A program made the translations under genes and the position numbers. A stretch of 64,000 bases of DNA from Pseudoruminococcus massiliensis. Its GTDB lineage: Bacteria; Bacillota; Clostridia; Oscillospirales; Acutalibacteraceae. Shown here piece after piece: positions 15,003 through 24,551 of this stretch. Positions within the stretch are counted from its first letter, which is position 1. Each line of letters opens with the position of its first letter. The DNA is taken from assembly GCF_900291955.1 (NCBI RefSeq), contig NZ_OLMR01000001.1, forward strand, positions 496,001 through 560,000, given 5' to 3'. Under the pieces are notes generated by a model. The model made no database searches. It was not told the DNA's origin and saw only the letters and a program-made list of their open reading frames with translations.

Positions 15003-17387
15003 TTATTCAGTATATTCCTGCATCTCGTAAACCTCGAAAATATCGCCGTCCTTCAAATCGCTGAAACGCTCAAGTGTAATGCCGCACTCAAAGCCAGCAG
15101 CAACCTCCTTGACGGAATCTTTAAATCTCTGCAATGATGCAATCTTATCATCAGCTATGACAATACCATCTCTTACTACTCGAACATCTGCACCTCTTAC
15201 TGCCTTGCCTGAGAGTACATAAGAACCCGCAACTATACCAACATTTGTAATCTTATAAGTTGTACGGCACTCTACTCTGCCAAGCTCAACCTCTCTTACC
15301 TTTGGTGCAAGCATACCCTTCATAGCGGACTGTATTTCCTCTATGCAGTCATAGATAATTCTATAAAGACGCATATCAACACCATCACGCTCTGCGTTTT
15401 CAGCGGCAACTGGGTCTGGACGGACATTAAAACCAACAATAATTGCATTAGATGCAGATGCAAGCATAACATCAGATTCTCTGATAGCACCTACGCCACC
15501 ATGAATGACATTAACTCTAACCTCGTCATTAGAGAGCTTTTCGAGTGATTGTCTGACAGCTTCAACAGAACCCTGAACATCAGCCTTAACGATAACTTTA
15601 AGCTCTTTAACTTCGCCAAGCTGCATCTGGTCAAAGAGATTATCAAGAGTAACCTTTGTCTGATTGCCCCACTGTTCTTCCTTCTGCTTTTCCTTACGCT
15701 GTTCAACAAGTTCACGAGCAAGTCTTTCGTCAGAAACTGCATTGAATATATCGCCACCTGATGGGACATCATCAAGACCTGTAATCTCAACAGGGAATGA
15801 TGGACCTGCTTCCTTAACCTTTTCACCCTTTTCGTTTGTCATTGCTCTTACACGACCTACGGCTGTGCCAGCAACGATAATATCTCCAACTCTGAGAGTA
15901 CCATTCTGAACAAGAACAGACGCAATAGGACCTCTACCCTTATCAAGACGAGCCTCGATAACAGTACCCTTTGCAGGACGGTCAGGGTTAGCTTTAAGCT
16001 CTTTGATTTCAGCGACAAGTGTTACCATTTCAAGGAGGTCATCAAGACCTTCCTTTGTGTGTGCTGAAACTGGGATAACCGGAACATCACCACCCCATTC
16101 TTCAGGGACAAGTCCATATTCTGTAAGCTGCTGCTTAACTCTTTCAGGGTCAGCATTAATCTTATCCATCTTATTTATAGCAACTATAACAGAAACACCC
16201 GCAGCCTTTGCGTGGTTAATAGCCTCAACTGTCTGTGGCATAATACCGTCATCAGCAGCAACAACAAGTATAGCTATATCAGTAACCTGAGCACCTCTTG
16301 CTCTCATAGTTGTGAAAGCTTCGTGTCCTGGGGTATCAAGGAAAGTAATGTCATTTCCATTGACATTAACTCTATAAGCACCGATATGCTGTGTGATACC
16401 GCCTGCCTCTGTTGATGTAACATTAGCGTGACGAATAGCGTCAAGAATAGAAGTCTTACCATGGTCAACGTGTCCCATAACAACTACAACTGGAGCACGA
16501 GTTACGAGATTGTCGTCATCGTCTTCGCTATCGTCAATAATTCTTTCTTCGATAGTAACAACAACTTCCTTTTCAACCTTTGCATGGAATTCCATAGCTG
16601 CAAGTGATGCCGTATCAAAGTCGATAACATCATTAACCGTTACCATAGTACCCATCATAAAGAGCTTTTTGATAACTTCTGCTGCTGTTGCTTTAAGTCT
16701 GAGAGCAAGTTCTCCAACAGTAATTTCATCAGGAATAGAAACAGTGATAGGCTTTGCCTTTCTCTCTGCTGCAATTCTCTCTAAGCGTTCCTTTTCTGTT
16801 TCACGCTTTGCACTTCTGGATTTTCCACGCTGCTGTGAACGCTGAGTGAATTTCTGCTTCTGAGTAGTAGTCTTGCTTTCGCTCTTCTTTCCGCCACCAA
16901 GCTTCTCACTTGCCATACGGTCATACTTCTCATTATAACGCTCAATATCAACCTGAGCTGCTCTTGTATTTATAACTCTGCCACGAGATTGCTCCTGCTC
17001 AATGACAGGCTCTTCTTTCTTTGCCTGTGCTTTTTGTGCAGGCTTTTTATCCTGTGGCTTATCTTGCTTTTTCTGAGAATTATTCTGCTGATTATTTTTC
17101 TTTTGTCCTTGCTTTTGGTCGCCCTTAGACTTTTCATCTTTAGCCTTTGCAGGCTTATCAGCTTTTTCTGCCTTTTCAGGTTCAGAATCTCTTGAAGCAT
17201 AATATTTATCAAAGTTTTCAACCTGATTTTTCTGGGTGAAATACTCAAAAACTACATTAAGCTCTTGGTCTGTAAGAACATTTCCGCTCTTCTTTGTTAC
17301 ACCACAGCATTCCTTGATAGCCTCTATAACGGCTTTGCTTGGAACATTAAGGTCCTTAGCCACTTCACTTACCTTATATTTAATCAT
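15003..17387 (-). CDS. infB: translation initiation factor IF-2
   Basis: The GTPase that places initiator tRNA on the 30S subunit. 794 residues: an N-terminal IF2_N helix ([20 protein letters not shown]), a long Lys/Gln/Glu-rich linker (~70-215), a second IF2_N-like part, then the G domain with [14 protein letters not shown] (G1), DTPGHEAFT (G3) and NKMDK (G4), domain II, and the C-terminal fMet-tRNA-binding domain ending [32 protein letters not shown] precedes the ATG, starting inside the ylxQ end. Confidence 0.98.
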   Translation of the reverse strand: MIKYKVSEVAKDLNVPSKAVIEAIKECCGVTKKSGNVLTDQELNVVFEYFTQKNQVENFDKYYASRDSEPEKAEKADKPAKAKDEKSKGDQKQGQKKNNQQNNSQKKQDKPQDKKPAQKAQAKKEEPVIEQEQSRGRVINTRAAQVDIERYNEKYDRMASEKLGGGKKSESKTTTQKQKFTQRSQQRGKSRSAKRETEKERLERIAAERKAKPITVSIPDEITVGELALRLKATAAEVIKKLFMMGTMVTVNDVIDFDTASLAAMEFHAKVEKEVVVTIEERIIDDSEDDDDNLVTRAPVVVVMGHVDHGKTSILDAIRHANVTSTEAGGITQHIGAYRVNVNGNDITFLDTPGHEAFTTMRARGAQVTDIAILVVAADDGIMPQTVEAINHAKAAGVSVIVAINKMDKINADPERVKQQLTEYGLVPEEWGGDVPVIPVSAHTKEGLDDLLEMVTLVAEIKELKANPDRPAKGTVIEARLDKGRGPIASVLVQNGTLRVGDIIVAGTAVGRVRAMTNEKGEKVKEAGPSFPVEITGLDDVPSGGDIFNAVSDERLARELVEQRKEKQKEEQWGNQTKVTLDNLFDQMQLGEVKELKVIVKADVQGSVEAVRQSLEKLSNDEVRVNVIHGGVGAIRESDVMLASASNAIIVGFNVRPDPVAAENAERDGVDMRLYRIIYDCIEEIQSAMKGMLAPKVREVELGRVECRTTYKITNVGIVAGSYVLSGKAVRGADVRVVRDGIVIADDKIASLQRFKDSVKEVAAGFECGITLERFSDLKDGDIFEVYEMQEYTE

Positions 17388-17391
17388 ATAA

Positions 17392-17709
17392 TCAATTTCC
17401 TCCTGTCATATCATTGCAAAGCATAACGAGCTTTTTTGCAAAGCCCTCATCATCTACTGAAATAATGCCCGAGGTCTTTCCTATCGCCATTCCGACCTCA
17501 TTCATAGATATATTTAACGAGATAGTCTCGGTTTTTGTGCGTTCTACGATTTTCAGAATTTTACTTCTTGAGCGTTCTGATAAATCATTGCACAAGAGCA
17601 GCAGTCTTGACCTTCCGTGAATCATAGCATCAACCGCAGGGTCGAAACCAAGTGAAAGTCGACCTGCTCGCCTCGCCAAACCAAGAAACGATAGAATTTT
17701 TTCATTCAC
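17392..17709 (-). CDS. ylxQ: L7Ae/L30e-family RNA-binding protein YlxQ
   Basis: A 105-residue probable kink-turn RNA-binding protein, standard between ylxR and inf[20 protein letters not shown] (~7-25) is the typical start of the family, followed by [14 protein letters not shown] and a [14 protein letters not shown] segment. The start is GTG at 17709, overlapping the ylxR stop and preceded by GAGGAGGAA; a longer upstream reading would lie inside ylxR in another frame. Confidence 0.85.
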   Translation of the reverse strand: MNEKILSFLGLARRAGRLSLGFDPAVDAMIHGRSRLLLLCNDLSERSRSKILKIVERTKTETISLNISMNEVGMAIGKTSGIISVDDEGFAKKLVMLCNDMTGGN

Positions 17710-18055
17710 CAGAAAATTCCTCCTCGAGCTTGTTATATATTTCTTCCGAAATCTTGCATGAGAAAGCTCTTTCAAGCCGTCTTGCTTTTTTCGCGGAGGC
17801 AAGGCAGGCGTTGCTGCGGCAAATATATGCACCTCGACCAGGCTTTTTTCCAATAAAATCTACTGAAATCTCACCTGCTTGAATAACCTCGCCATTTTCG
17901 TCCTTTAAATCAGGAGCTTTTACAATTCGCACAAGCTCTTTCTTTTCCTTCATTTCTCCACAGCCTATGCATTTTCTTAAAGGTACTTTCTTTTGTCGCA
18001 TTTTTCTTTTCTTCGCCGCCTTTCTATCCTTTATTTTGGGAACATTGCCATTCAA
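17702..18055 (-). CDS. ylxR: YlxR (DUF448) nucleic-acid-binding protein
   Basis: 117 residues with the YlxR signature: RKCIGCGEMKEKKELVRIV (~27-45) and GRGAYICRSNACLASA (~73-88), in which four cysteines may bind metal. The first 25 residues are strongly basic. It overlaps ylxQ and follows nusA by 39 bases. Family members bind RNA and regulate transcription-translation genes; the role here is inferred from the fixed operon position. Confidence 0.9.
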   Translation of the reverse strand: MNGNVPKIKDRKAAKKRKMRQKKVPLRKCIGCGEMKEKKELVRIVKAPDLKDENGEVIQAGEISVDFIGKKPGRGAYICRSNACLASAKKARRLERAFSCKISEEIYNKLEEEFSGE

Positions 18056-18094
18056 TTTTTCAAACCCCTTATAGGAGCTTTATGCTTTTAATAA

Positions 18095-19198
18095 TTATTC
18101 TAAACCGTCACCGATATACTCTTCCTTTTTGTCGGAAGTATCTTCCTCGTCCTCACCAAAGAAACCGCTTTCTGGGCGAATATCAATCTTCCAGCCTGTA
18201 AGCTTTGCTGCAAGTCTTGCATTCTGTCCCTTATTACCGATTGCAAGTGAAAGCTGACTATCAGGAACAGTTGCCTTGCATACCTTTTCGCCGTTAGGGT
18301 CAACCTCTACCTTAACAACTTCAGCAGGTGACAATGCAGCAGCAATAAACTTAACTGGGTCTTCGCTATATTCAACAACATCTATCTTTTCGCCGGCAAG
18401 CTCATTTACGATTGCCCCTACTCTTACGCCACGAGGTCCGATACAAGCTCCTCTTGGGTCAACATTCTCATCACGGCTGAATACAGCAATCTTTGTTCTT
18501 GAGCCAGCTTCTCTTGAAACAGATTTAATCTCAACGATACCATCATAAATTTCAGGAACTTCTTTCTCAAAAAGACGCTTAACAAAGTCAGGGTGAGTTC
18601 TTGAAATGATAACACGAGGTCCTTTTTCTGTGTTCTTAACATCTGCAACATAAACCTTGATTGTATCGCCTTCGTGAATAACCTCTCCAGCAACCTGCTC
18701 GCCTCTTGGAAGAACAGCCTCTGCCTTTCCTATACGGATTGTAGCATTGCCTGTTTTAGGGTCAACTCTTTCAACCTGTGCAGAAACGATTTCCTGAACC
18801 TTGCTCTGGAACTCAACAAGAACTTGGCTCTTCTCACCGTCACGAATACCTTGACGAATTGTGTTTCTTGCAACCTGAACAGCTATTCTGCCAAATTGCT
18901 TAGGGTCAAGCTTTACGCCGACTTTATCTTCAAGCTGAGCCTTTGCGTTAATAGCACGAGCATCTTGGAGTGAAATCTCATAATCAGGGTCGAAAACTTC
19001 TTCAACAACTTCCTTATTTAAGTAAACATCGAATTTGCCCTTTTCTGGGTCCATCTCGACTCTTGCATCGTTGTTTCCGCCGTAAGCACTCTTACAGGCA
19101 ACAAGTATAGACTTCTCAATTTGAGAAAGCATATATTCAACAGGTATTCCCTTTTCCTTTTCGAGAAGCTTCAATGCTTCAAAAAGCTCTGTATTCAT
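18095..19198 (-). CDS. nusA: transcription termination/antitermination factor NusA
   Basis: Binds RNA polymerase and nascent RNA to control pausing, termination and antitermination. 367 residues: N-terminal RNAP-binding domain (1-130), S1 domain (~135-200), KH1 and KH2 with IGPRGVRVGAIVNELAGEKI and SLAIGNKGQNARLAAKLTGW. The acidic tail (EDEEDTSDKKEE) is short and there are no C-terminal repeats, as usual for Firmicutes. It sits 17 bases after rimP. Confidence 0.97.
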   Translation of the reverse strand: MNTELFEALKLLEKEKGIPVEYMLSQIEKSILVACKSAYGGNNDARVEMDPEKGKFDVYLNKEVVEEVFDPDYEISLQDARAINAKAQLEDKVGVKLDPKQFGRIAVQVARNTIRQGIRDGEKSQVLVEFQSKVQEIVSAQVERVDPKTGNATIRIGKAEAVLPRGEQVAGEVIHEGDTIKVYVADVKNTEKGPRVIISRTHPDFVKRLFEKEVPEIYDGIVEIKSVSREAGSRTKIAVFSRDENVDPRGACIGPRGVRVGAIVNELAGEKIDVVEYSEDPVKFIAAALSPAEVVKVEVDPNGEKVCKATVPDSQLSLAIGNKGQNARLAAKLTGWKIDIRPESGFFGEDEEDTSDKKEEYIGDGLE

Positions 19199-19215
19199 TT
19201 TCCAATAACCTCCAA

Positions 19216-19695
19216 TTATATTAAAAAGTCATCTAACTTTATATAGACCGTATTTTTCTTTTGAATAGTTGTTTTTTCGTTGCCATCAAGCATAAGAGTT
19301 ACGCTATCCTTATCGTGTGCTATAAGTGTGCCTTTAAGCTCACGAACACCATTTTCGTTTGGACGAATAAGCTTAATCATTATCGGAGCACCGAGAAATT
19401 CTTCAAAATGCTCATCACGAATAAGGTCACGCTCTATTCCTGGTGAAGAAACCTCAAGACAGTAATTCTGCTCTATCGGGTCGAGCTTATCGAGCGGTTC
19501 GTCTATTGCTCGGCTCATAGCCTCGCAATCATCTATGGTAACACCGCTTGGCTTGTCGATAAAGATTCTAAGATACCAGACAGCACCTTCCTTTTGAAAA
19601 CGAACATCCCAAAGGTTAAGACCAAGTTTTTCGGCGATAGGCTTTGCCAAATCCCAGACGACTGAAACTGTATTTCCCTGTTTTTTCTCTGCCAT
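19216..19695 (-). CDS. rimP: ribosome maturation factor RimP
   Basis: 159 residues; needed for 30S assembly. Shows GLNLWDVRFQKEGAVWYLRI, IDDCEAMSRAIDEPLDKLDP and the hallmark YCLEVSSPGIERDL. The ATG at 19695 follows GAGGAGGAGCGT; an upstream in-frame start (19728) lies before this ribosome site. It is the first gene of the operon, preceded by a leader with a GNRA-looped hairpin. Confidence 0.95.
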   Translation of the reverse strand: MAEKKQGNTVSVVWDLAKPIAEKLGLNLWDVRFQKEGAVWYLRIFIDKPSGVTIDDCEAMSRAIDEPLDKLDPIEQNYCLEVSSPGIERDLIRDEHFEEFLGAPIMIKLIRPNENGVRELKGTLIAHDKDSVTLMLDGNEKTTIQKKNTVYIKLDDFLI

Positions 19696-19731
19696 ACGCT
19701 CCTCCTCTAAGTAAAAGTCCTTAAACACGAT

Positions 19732-19757
19732 AAAAGAGCGGGTCGCCCCACTCTTTT
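19732..19757 (-). promoter_or_regulatory. leader hairpin of the rimP-nusA operon
   Basis: Transcript strand: AAAAGAGTGGG (19747-19757), loop GCGA, CCCGCTCTTTT (19732-19742), then TATCG. An 11-bp stem with a stable GNRA tetraloop and T-rich 3' side, 36-40 bases before the rimP start: a possible attenuator or mRNA-stabilising element. Similar stems before rimP in other Firmicutes are known to me only generally. Confidence 0.6.
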
Positions 19758-19779
19758 ACAATTCCTATTCTTGTTAATA

Positions 19780-19808
19780 ATTTTAACATATAATTTCGAT
19801 ATATGCAA
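19780..19808 (-). promoter_or_regulatory. promoter of the rimP-nusA-infB operon
   Basis: Reverse strand TTGCAT (19803-19808), 17 bases, TAAAAT (19780-19785). Confidence 0.65.
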
Positions 19809-19891
19809 GGGTTTTATGCGAATTAAATATTGATTTCTAATTACTTTTTCAAAAGCAAACATAATATAACATAAATTTTATTGATTTAAAG

Positions 19892-20602
19892 TTATTTTTT
19901 TGAAAACTTTTTGATTATTGGTTTAACAATATTATATATCCCTAAATAATCATAAGCATAAGTTTCTTTGAGTTCTTGATATACATTATCTGCAAAAAGT
20001 CTTTCATCATAGTGCTTTACGACTATTGATGCCACTTCGTTTATAATTAGAGGATAATGAGCATCTTTTATTGCTTTCTGTACCTCAAGATTAAGCTGTA
20101 CTCTCTTTTGTGAATTATCTGTGCTTTTATGTTTTTCAATAGTACTTGATACTGATTCCTTGGTTGAATTACTCTTTGACAAGGTGGTGATTTTTTTAAC
20201 CTCTTTAACAGATTTTTGTGTCGAATTATTTTTTGATGTTGAATTTATACTAACTTGCTGTTTAATATCCTTAGAACTTAATTTTTTTAGCAAAAGAATG
20301 CTTTGTTTATAGTCATTATCCTTGCTTACAATTACATATCTGCAATTACTACCATTCTTTCCAATCAAATAGCCAAGAACAGTAACAAGGCTCATATCTA
20401 ATGATTGCTTTCCTACGGGAATATTATAAAAATGTAACTTTGCCTTATTAATTTTAGAAAGTACTTCCATACTGATTTTAGGGGTATTTTTAGTATAAAA
20501 AATATATATGTGGTCATGCTCTCCTAACTCATCAGAAGATTCTAAGCCTTTTTCATTAACATTTTCAAAATCGACCAAATAATATGTTTCAATATTAGCC
20601 AT
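19892..20602 (-). CDS. NYN/PIN-like domain protein (putative RNase)
   Basis: A 236-residue soluble protein. Residues 1-105 look like a NYN/PIN nuclease fold with acidic positions in the expected places: YYLVDFENVNEKGLES, then GKQSLDMSLVTVLGYLIG and YVIVSKDNDY. A low-complexity Ser/Lys/Thr/Asn linker follows (~110-165), then a helical C-terminal domain (LEVQKAIKDAHYPLIINEVA) that resembles a small winged-helix or OST-HTH-like module. RBS AGGAGTGTGAATT. It follows a gene of unknown function by 27 bases on the same strand. Nuclease activity is inferred only. Confidence 0.65.
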   Translation of the reverse strand: MANIETYYLVDFENVNEKGLESSDELGEHDHIYIFYTKNTPKISMEVLSKINKAKLHFYNIPVGKQSLDMSLVTVLGYLIGKNGSNCRYVIVSKDNDYKQSILLLKKLSSKDIKQQVSINSTSKNNSTQKSVKEVKKITTLSKSNSTKESVSSTIEKHKSTDNSQKRVQLNLEVQKAIKDAHYPLIINEVASIVVKHYDERLFADNVYQELKETYAYDYLGIYNIVKPIIKKFSKK

Positions 20603-20629
20603 AATTCACACTCCTATATAATCCTTATT

Positions 20630-21775
20630 TCAATATAAAACTAAAGTGCTGCCATAGATTTCGCATTTGCAATCATATTTATTTTCTGTGCCTGATTTTG
20701 TATCTATAATATAAATAGCTTTATTATCACTACTTGTAATGATAAAGCGGTTTTCTATACAAGCAACAAACTTGCCAAAGGCTGTTTTATACTTCCCCTT
20801 AAAGTCACTCATCATACTTTCAACAAGAGTTTTATCCTCATCAATGGTGAGTTTGTATGTTTGACCTGTACGATTTTCAACATAGTATGTTTCATTATCT
20901 TCACAGGGCAGAAGCTCTGCGAGAGCCTCTATTTTTTTGCTTTCAAAATCATATGAGCATATTTTTTCAACACCCGATTTAAAGTGTGTAGCCTTCATAT
21001 ATAGCTTTTTATCAGTTATTGCGGCATAACGCACCATGCCTTTAATATCAGCACTTGCAACACAGCGAACCGTCAGGTTTTCCTTGCCATTTTTAAGTTC
21101 AAGCAAAGCAGAATCCAAATCGCAAATCCATATGTTATCACGAATATCCGCACTAATCCATCTTTGTTCCCTGAAATAATATAGCTTTGTTTCTTCATCA
21201 CCCCAAGGGTCGAGAATAATTAGCTTATTGCCCTCAGTGGTCTTAACTGTAAATAAGCTATCGCAACCAACTTTTGAAATCAGAGGACAGCGTATAAATG
21301 ATTTCTTATCCTGTTCTATATCGTAGATATAAGCAAGTGTATCACATTTTGTCAAAGCCTTATACTGCTTAAAGAAACCTTTGCTTTTTTCATCAGGTGC
21401 AGCTGTAAAGATAATATTATTTGCATCTATTGCCTTACATTCGTAAAATCTTCCCGTAAAATTCAGCTTTCTGCGACTAAGTTCCATTCCACTGCGTCTA
21501 TCAAGCTCAACTACCCATATACTGCTTGAACCGTTTTCAAGCACAAGAAGTATTGTTTCTTCAAATGCAAAAATATGCTGTACAAAAGATGAATCCTCAA
21601 GGGTATAGTTTGTAACCAGCCTTTCTCTGCGAGTATCACGATTATATTCGAGTATATAGAGATTACTAAGCTCGCCCTGAAGCTTTTCTTCTGCGTAATA
21701 TATAAAATCATCGTCAACATAAAAAAGCTGAATCCGTCTTTTCTCAAAAACATTTCTTATATCAACAACTTTCAT
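20630..21775 (-). CDS. uncharacterised beta-propeller-like protein
   Basis: A 381-residue cytoplasmic protein I do not recognise. It has no signal peptide or membrane segment. The sequence is a series of short beta-strand-like blocks, each with aromatic/aspartate turns, e.g. DDDFIYYAEE, LYILEYNRDTRRERLV, NIIFTAAPDE, NKAIYIIDTKSG, suggesting a six- or seven-bladed propeller similar in texture to DUF5050 or WD-like proteins. RBS AGGTGATATAA before the ATG. It is cotranscribed with the NYN protein gene (27-base gap). Confidence 0.5.
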   Translation of the reverse strand: MKVVDIRNVFEKRRIQLFYVDDDFIYYAEEKLQGELSNLYILEYNRDTRRERLVTNYTLEDSSFVQHIFAFEETILLVLENGSSSIWVVELDRRSGMELSRRKLNFTGRFYECKAIDANNIIFTAAPDEKSKGFFKQYKALTKCDTLAYIYDIEQDKKSFIRCPLISKVGCDSLFTVKTTEGNKLIILDPWGDEETKLYYFREQRWISADIRDNIWICDLDSALLELKNGKENLTVRCVASADIKGMVRYAAITDKKLYMKATHFKSGVEKICSYDFESKKIEALAELLPCEDNETYYVENRTGQTYKLTIDEDKTLVESMMSDFKGKYKTAFGKFVACIENRFIITSSDNKAIYIIDTKSGTENKYDCKCEIYGSTLVLY

Positions 21776-21828
21776 TTATATCACCTGACTTTCGCTAATC
21801 AATAATCAAGAAATTTATCTCTAATTAT

Positions 21829-21866
21829 AAACTTAGGGAACCCTAAAGAAGGATTCCCTAAAGTTT
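21829..21866 (-). terminator. hairpin after prs
   Basis: AAACTTAGGGAA (21829-21840) pairs with TTCCCTAAAGTTT (21854-21866) with one bulge, 26 bases after the prs stop on the reverse strand. The tail (TTATAATTAG) is only moderately T-rich. Confidence 0.55.
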
Positions 21867-21891
21867 GTTTTATGTTATGCAGCTTTAGAAA

Positions 21892-22851
21892 TTAAAGTGA
21901 GATAGAGGAAACCGGCTTATCCTCATAAATTCTCTCGATAGCCTCTGCAAATACAGGAGCAACTGGGAGCATTGTGAACTTATCAAGCATCTTATCCTGT
22001 GGTACAGGAATTGTATCAAGAAGAATAAGCTCCTTGATTGGACTTTCCTTAATTCTATCAATAGCAGGACCAGAAAGAACACCATGTGTCGCACCAGCAT
22101 AAACCTCAATAGCTCCGCCAAGCTCGATTGTAGCCTTAGCAGCGTTGCAGAGTGTACCTGCTGTATCAATCATATCATCAACAAGAATAACCTTCTTGCC
22201 CTTAACATCACCGATAATGTTCATAACTTCACATACATTTGCTCTTGGACGACGCTTATCAATAATAGCAATCGGGCAACCAAGGCGTGTAGCAAAGTTT
22301 CTTGCTCTTGTAACAGAACCAAGGTCGGGGGATACAACAACATAATCATCTGGGTTGTCGCCAATCATCTTCTTGAAGTAGTTAGCAAGAAGAGGAGCAC
22401 CGAGGAGGTGGTCAACAGGAATATTGAAGAAGCCTTGAATCTGTGCAGCGTGAAGGTCCATAGTAAGAAGTCTGTCAGCACCCGCTGTTGTGATAAGGTC
22501 AGCAACAAGCTTTGCTGAGATTGGGTCACGAGGCTTAGACTTTCTGTCCTGACGAGCATAGCCGAAATATGGTACAACGGCTGTAATTCTTGCTGCGGAA
22601 GCACGACGCATAGCGTCAATCATAATAAGAAGCTCCATAATATTATCATTAACAGGAGCACATGTTGACTGAACAATAAAGCAGTCTGAACCTCTTACTG
22701 ATTCATGAAGTGAAACAGCGATTTCGCCGTCGCTGAAGCTTGAAACATCGGACTTGCCGACAGGAATTCCAAGACAAGCAGCTATCTGCTGTGCGACAGG
22801 AATGTTAGAGTTACAAGTGAAAATCTTGATGTCCTTACCATGAAAATTCAT
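21892..22851 (-). CDS. prs: ribose-phosphate pyrophosphokinase
   Basis: Makes PRPP from ribose 5-phosphate and ATP for nucleotide, His and Trp synthesis. 319 residues, typical class [21 protein letters not shown] (ATP flexible loop), [13 protein letters not shown], and the PRPP-binding [18 protein letters not shown] (~215-232). RBS AGGGGGATTATCAGTA before the ATG. The gene stands alone with its own promoter. Confidence 0.97.
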   Translation of the reverse strand: MNFHGKDIKIFTCNSNIPVAQQIAACLGIPVGKSDVSSFSDGEIAVSLHESVRGSDCFIVQSTCAPVNDNIMELLIMIDAMRRASAARITAVVPYFGYARQDRKSKPRDPISAKLVADLITTAGADRLLTMDLHAAQIQGFFNIPVDHLLGAPLLANYFKKMIGDNPDDYVVVSPDLGSVTRARNFATRLGCPIAIIDKRRPRANVCEVMNIIGDVKGKKVILVDDMIDTAGTLCNAAKATIELGGAIEVYAGATHGVLSGPAIDRIKESPIKELILLDTIPVPQDKMLDKFTMLPVAPVFAEAIERIYEDKPVSSISL

Positions 22852-22870
22852 TACTGATAATCCCCCTAAA

Positions 22871-22930
22871 TTTTCTATGAAGTTTTTAATATCTGTTTAA
22901 AAACAGACTTCGCCCAAAACGGGGCGTTTC
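22871..22930 (-). promoter_or_regulatory. two hairpins in the prs leader
   Basis: Transcript strand: CGCCCCGTTTTGGGCG (around 22911-22926) and TCTGTTTTTAAACAGA (around 22892-22907), back to back between promoter and start codon. No T run follows; function unknown. Confidence 0.4.
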
Positions 22931-22938
22931 CAATTAAT

Positions 22939-22967
22939 ATTGTAATACTAACTGCGAAAAAAATCAA
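22939..22967 (-). promoter_or_regulatory. promoter of prs
   Basis: Reverse strand TTGATT (22962-22967), 17 bases, TACAAT (22939-22944). Confidence 0.6.
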
Positions 22968-23099
22968 GTTTTGGAGTATCTTCGCCAAAAAATTGTAAAG
23001 ACTAACAATAGAACAGCCATATATTAAGTAAAAAAGTAGTAAAAGAGATAGGCTTAAACACAAGCCCAAGCTCATAAAATTATATTGTCCTAAAAATGC

Positions 23100-24428
23100 T
23101 TAATAATTATATTTCTTTCTATTTGTTATAAGGAATATAACTGTAACCACTAAAGCACAAAGCTCTGCACAGGTGATTGAAAGCCATATTCCGTCAAGAC
23201 CGAGTATCAAAGGTAAAATCATAACTGATGCTATCTGGAACAAAAGCGTTCTTAAAAAGGATATTGTTGCTGAAATAGCACCATTATTCAAGGCTGTGAA
23301 AAATGCTGAGCCATAAATATTGAAACCACATATCAGATAAGAAATTGAGAAAATGATAAGTCCATGCTGTGTAATTTCAAAAAGTTTTGCGTCATAGCCA
23401 ACAAATATGCTTGATAGAACTCCTGAAAGACTTATTGAAAGCACCGTCAAAACAACACCCACAACACTTACAAAGCCCAAGCTCTTATGGAAAAGATTTT
23501 TCAATTCGCTATTATTTTTTGCACCGTAATGGTAACTGACAATTGGAGCACTTCCGATTGAATATCCAAGGAAAATTGAAACAAAAATGAAGTTTACATA
23601 CATTATTACTCCATATGCGGCAACTCCGTCCTCGCCTATATATTCCATAAGCTTATAGTTATAGAGCATATTCACTATTGACATAGAAAGATTTGTCATA
23701 AGCTCTGATGAGCCATTCGCACAAGTTTTCAACAAAATCTTCCAATACATTTTTGTCTTGCCTAAATGCAAGGAACTGCTATTCTTGCTCGAAAAGTAAA
23801 ATAGAGGAATTACTCCACCTACAATCTGACTTATAGCTGTTGCTATTGCCGCACCTGCTATACCCCATTGAAACAATACTATAAAAACGAAATCAAGAAC
23901 CATATTAGTAACGCCTGCGGCAACAGTTGCACCAAGTCCAAGCTGTGGCTTTCCTGCCGCAACAAAAAAACTTTGAAATGAGTTAAGAAGCATATAAGGA
24001 ATTAAGGCAGTTATAATCAAATTGCCATATAGAACACAATTTTCGAGCATTTCGCCATTTGCTCCAAGAAGTATTGAGATAGGTCGCATAAAAATTAAGC
24101 CTAAAGCTGTCAAAACCGCTCCCAAAACTATAATTACATAAATCAGCATAGAGAAATATTGATTTGCCTTTTCTTTATCACCCTCACCAAGAGTTTTAGA
24201 AATTATGGCACTTCCTCCTGTACCAATCATAAATCCTAATGTACCGAGAATCATCAAAAACGGCATAATTAAGTTGACCGCCGCAAAAGGTATCTTTCCT
24301 ACAAAATTTGAAACGAATATTCCGTCCACAACTCCATATACTGATGTAAAAATCATCATAACTATTGACGGAAATACGAATTTCAACAGTTTTTTAAGTG
24401 TAAAATGCTCTGAAAGCTGTATTTTCAT
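23100..24428 (-). CDS. MATE-family efflux transporter
   Basis: A 442-residue protein with 12 predicted membrane segments, of the multidrug and toxin extrusion family (cation-coupled export of drugs or metabolites). Family features: FTSVYGVVDGIFVSNFVG near the start, GTGGSAIISKTLGEGDKEKA (~67-86), and the second-half counterpart SIGSAPIVSYHYGAKNNSEL. RBS GGGAGGAAAA before the ATG. It lies directly after an intrinsic terminator with structured sequence before it, so expression may depend on antitermination. Substrate unknown. Confidence 0.88.
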   Translation of the reverse strand: MKIQLSEHFTLKKLLKFVFPSIVMMIFTSVYGVVDGIFVSNFVGKIPFAAVNLIMPFLMILGTLGFMIGTGGSAIISKTLGEGDKEKANQYFSMLIYVIIVLGAVLTALGLIFMRPISILLGANGEMLENCVLYGNLIITALIPYMLLNSFQSFFVAAGKPQLGLGATVAAGVTNMVLDFVFIVLFQWGIAGAAIATAISQIVGGVIPLFYFSSKNSSSLHLGKTKMYWKILLKTCANGSSELMTNLSMSIVNMLYNYKLMEYIGEDGVAAYGVIMYVNFIFVSIFLGYSIGSAPIVSYHYGAKNNSELKNLFHKSLGFVSVVGVVLTVLSISLSGVLSSIFVGYDAKLFEITQHGLIIFSISYLICGFNIYGSAFFTALNNGAISATISFLRTLLFQIASVMILPLILGLDGIWLSITCAELCALVVTVIFLITNRKKYNY

Positions 24429-24442
24429 AAATTTTTTCCTCC

Positions 24443-24545
24443 CATAAAAAAATACGCTCGATTATTTTTCAATAACCGAGCGCACTCGACATCTTATCGA
24501 CTTTACAATTCCGATTGTTAGTCCTCCGATGACCTATTTAATTTT
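24443..24545 (-). promoter_or_regulatory. structured leader with terminator before the MATE gene
   Basis: Between the pullulanase stop and the MATE start. Transcript strand: a nested hairpin GACU..ACAAU-CGGA-AUUGU..AGUC (about 24499-24523), small stems, then CGCTCGGTTATT-GAAA-AATAATCGAGCG (24455-24482) and TATTTTTTT. The terminator ends only about 20 bases before the MATE ATG. It can simply end the pullulanase transcript, or be the expression platform of a riboswitch/attenuator. I could not match it to a known riboswitch class. Confidence 0.6.
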
Positions 24546-24551
24546 AAAAAA

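Noticed and set aside
24443-24545. Known guanidine (ykkC), preQ1 or fluoride riboswitch
   Set aside because: I looked for their core motifs and did not find them, so the leader is reported only as an unassigned candidate.
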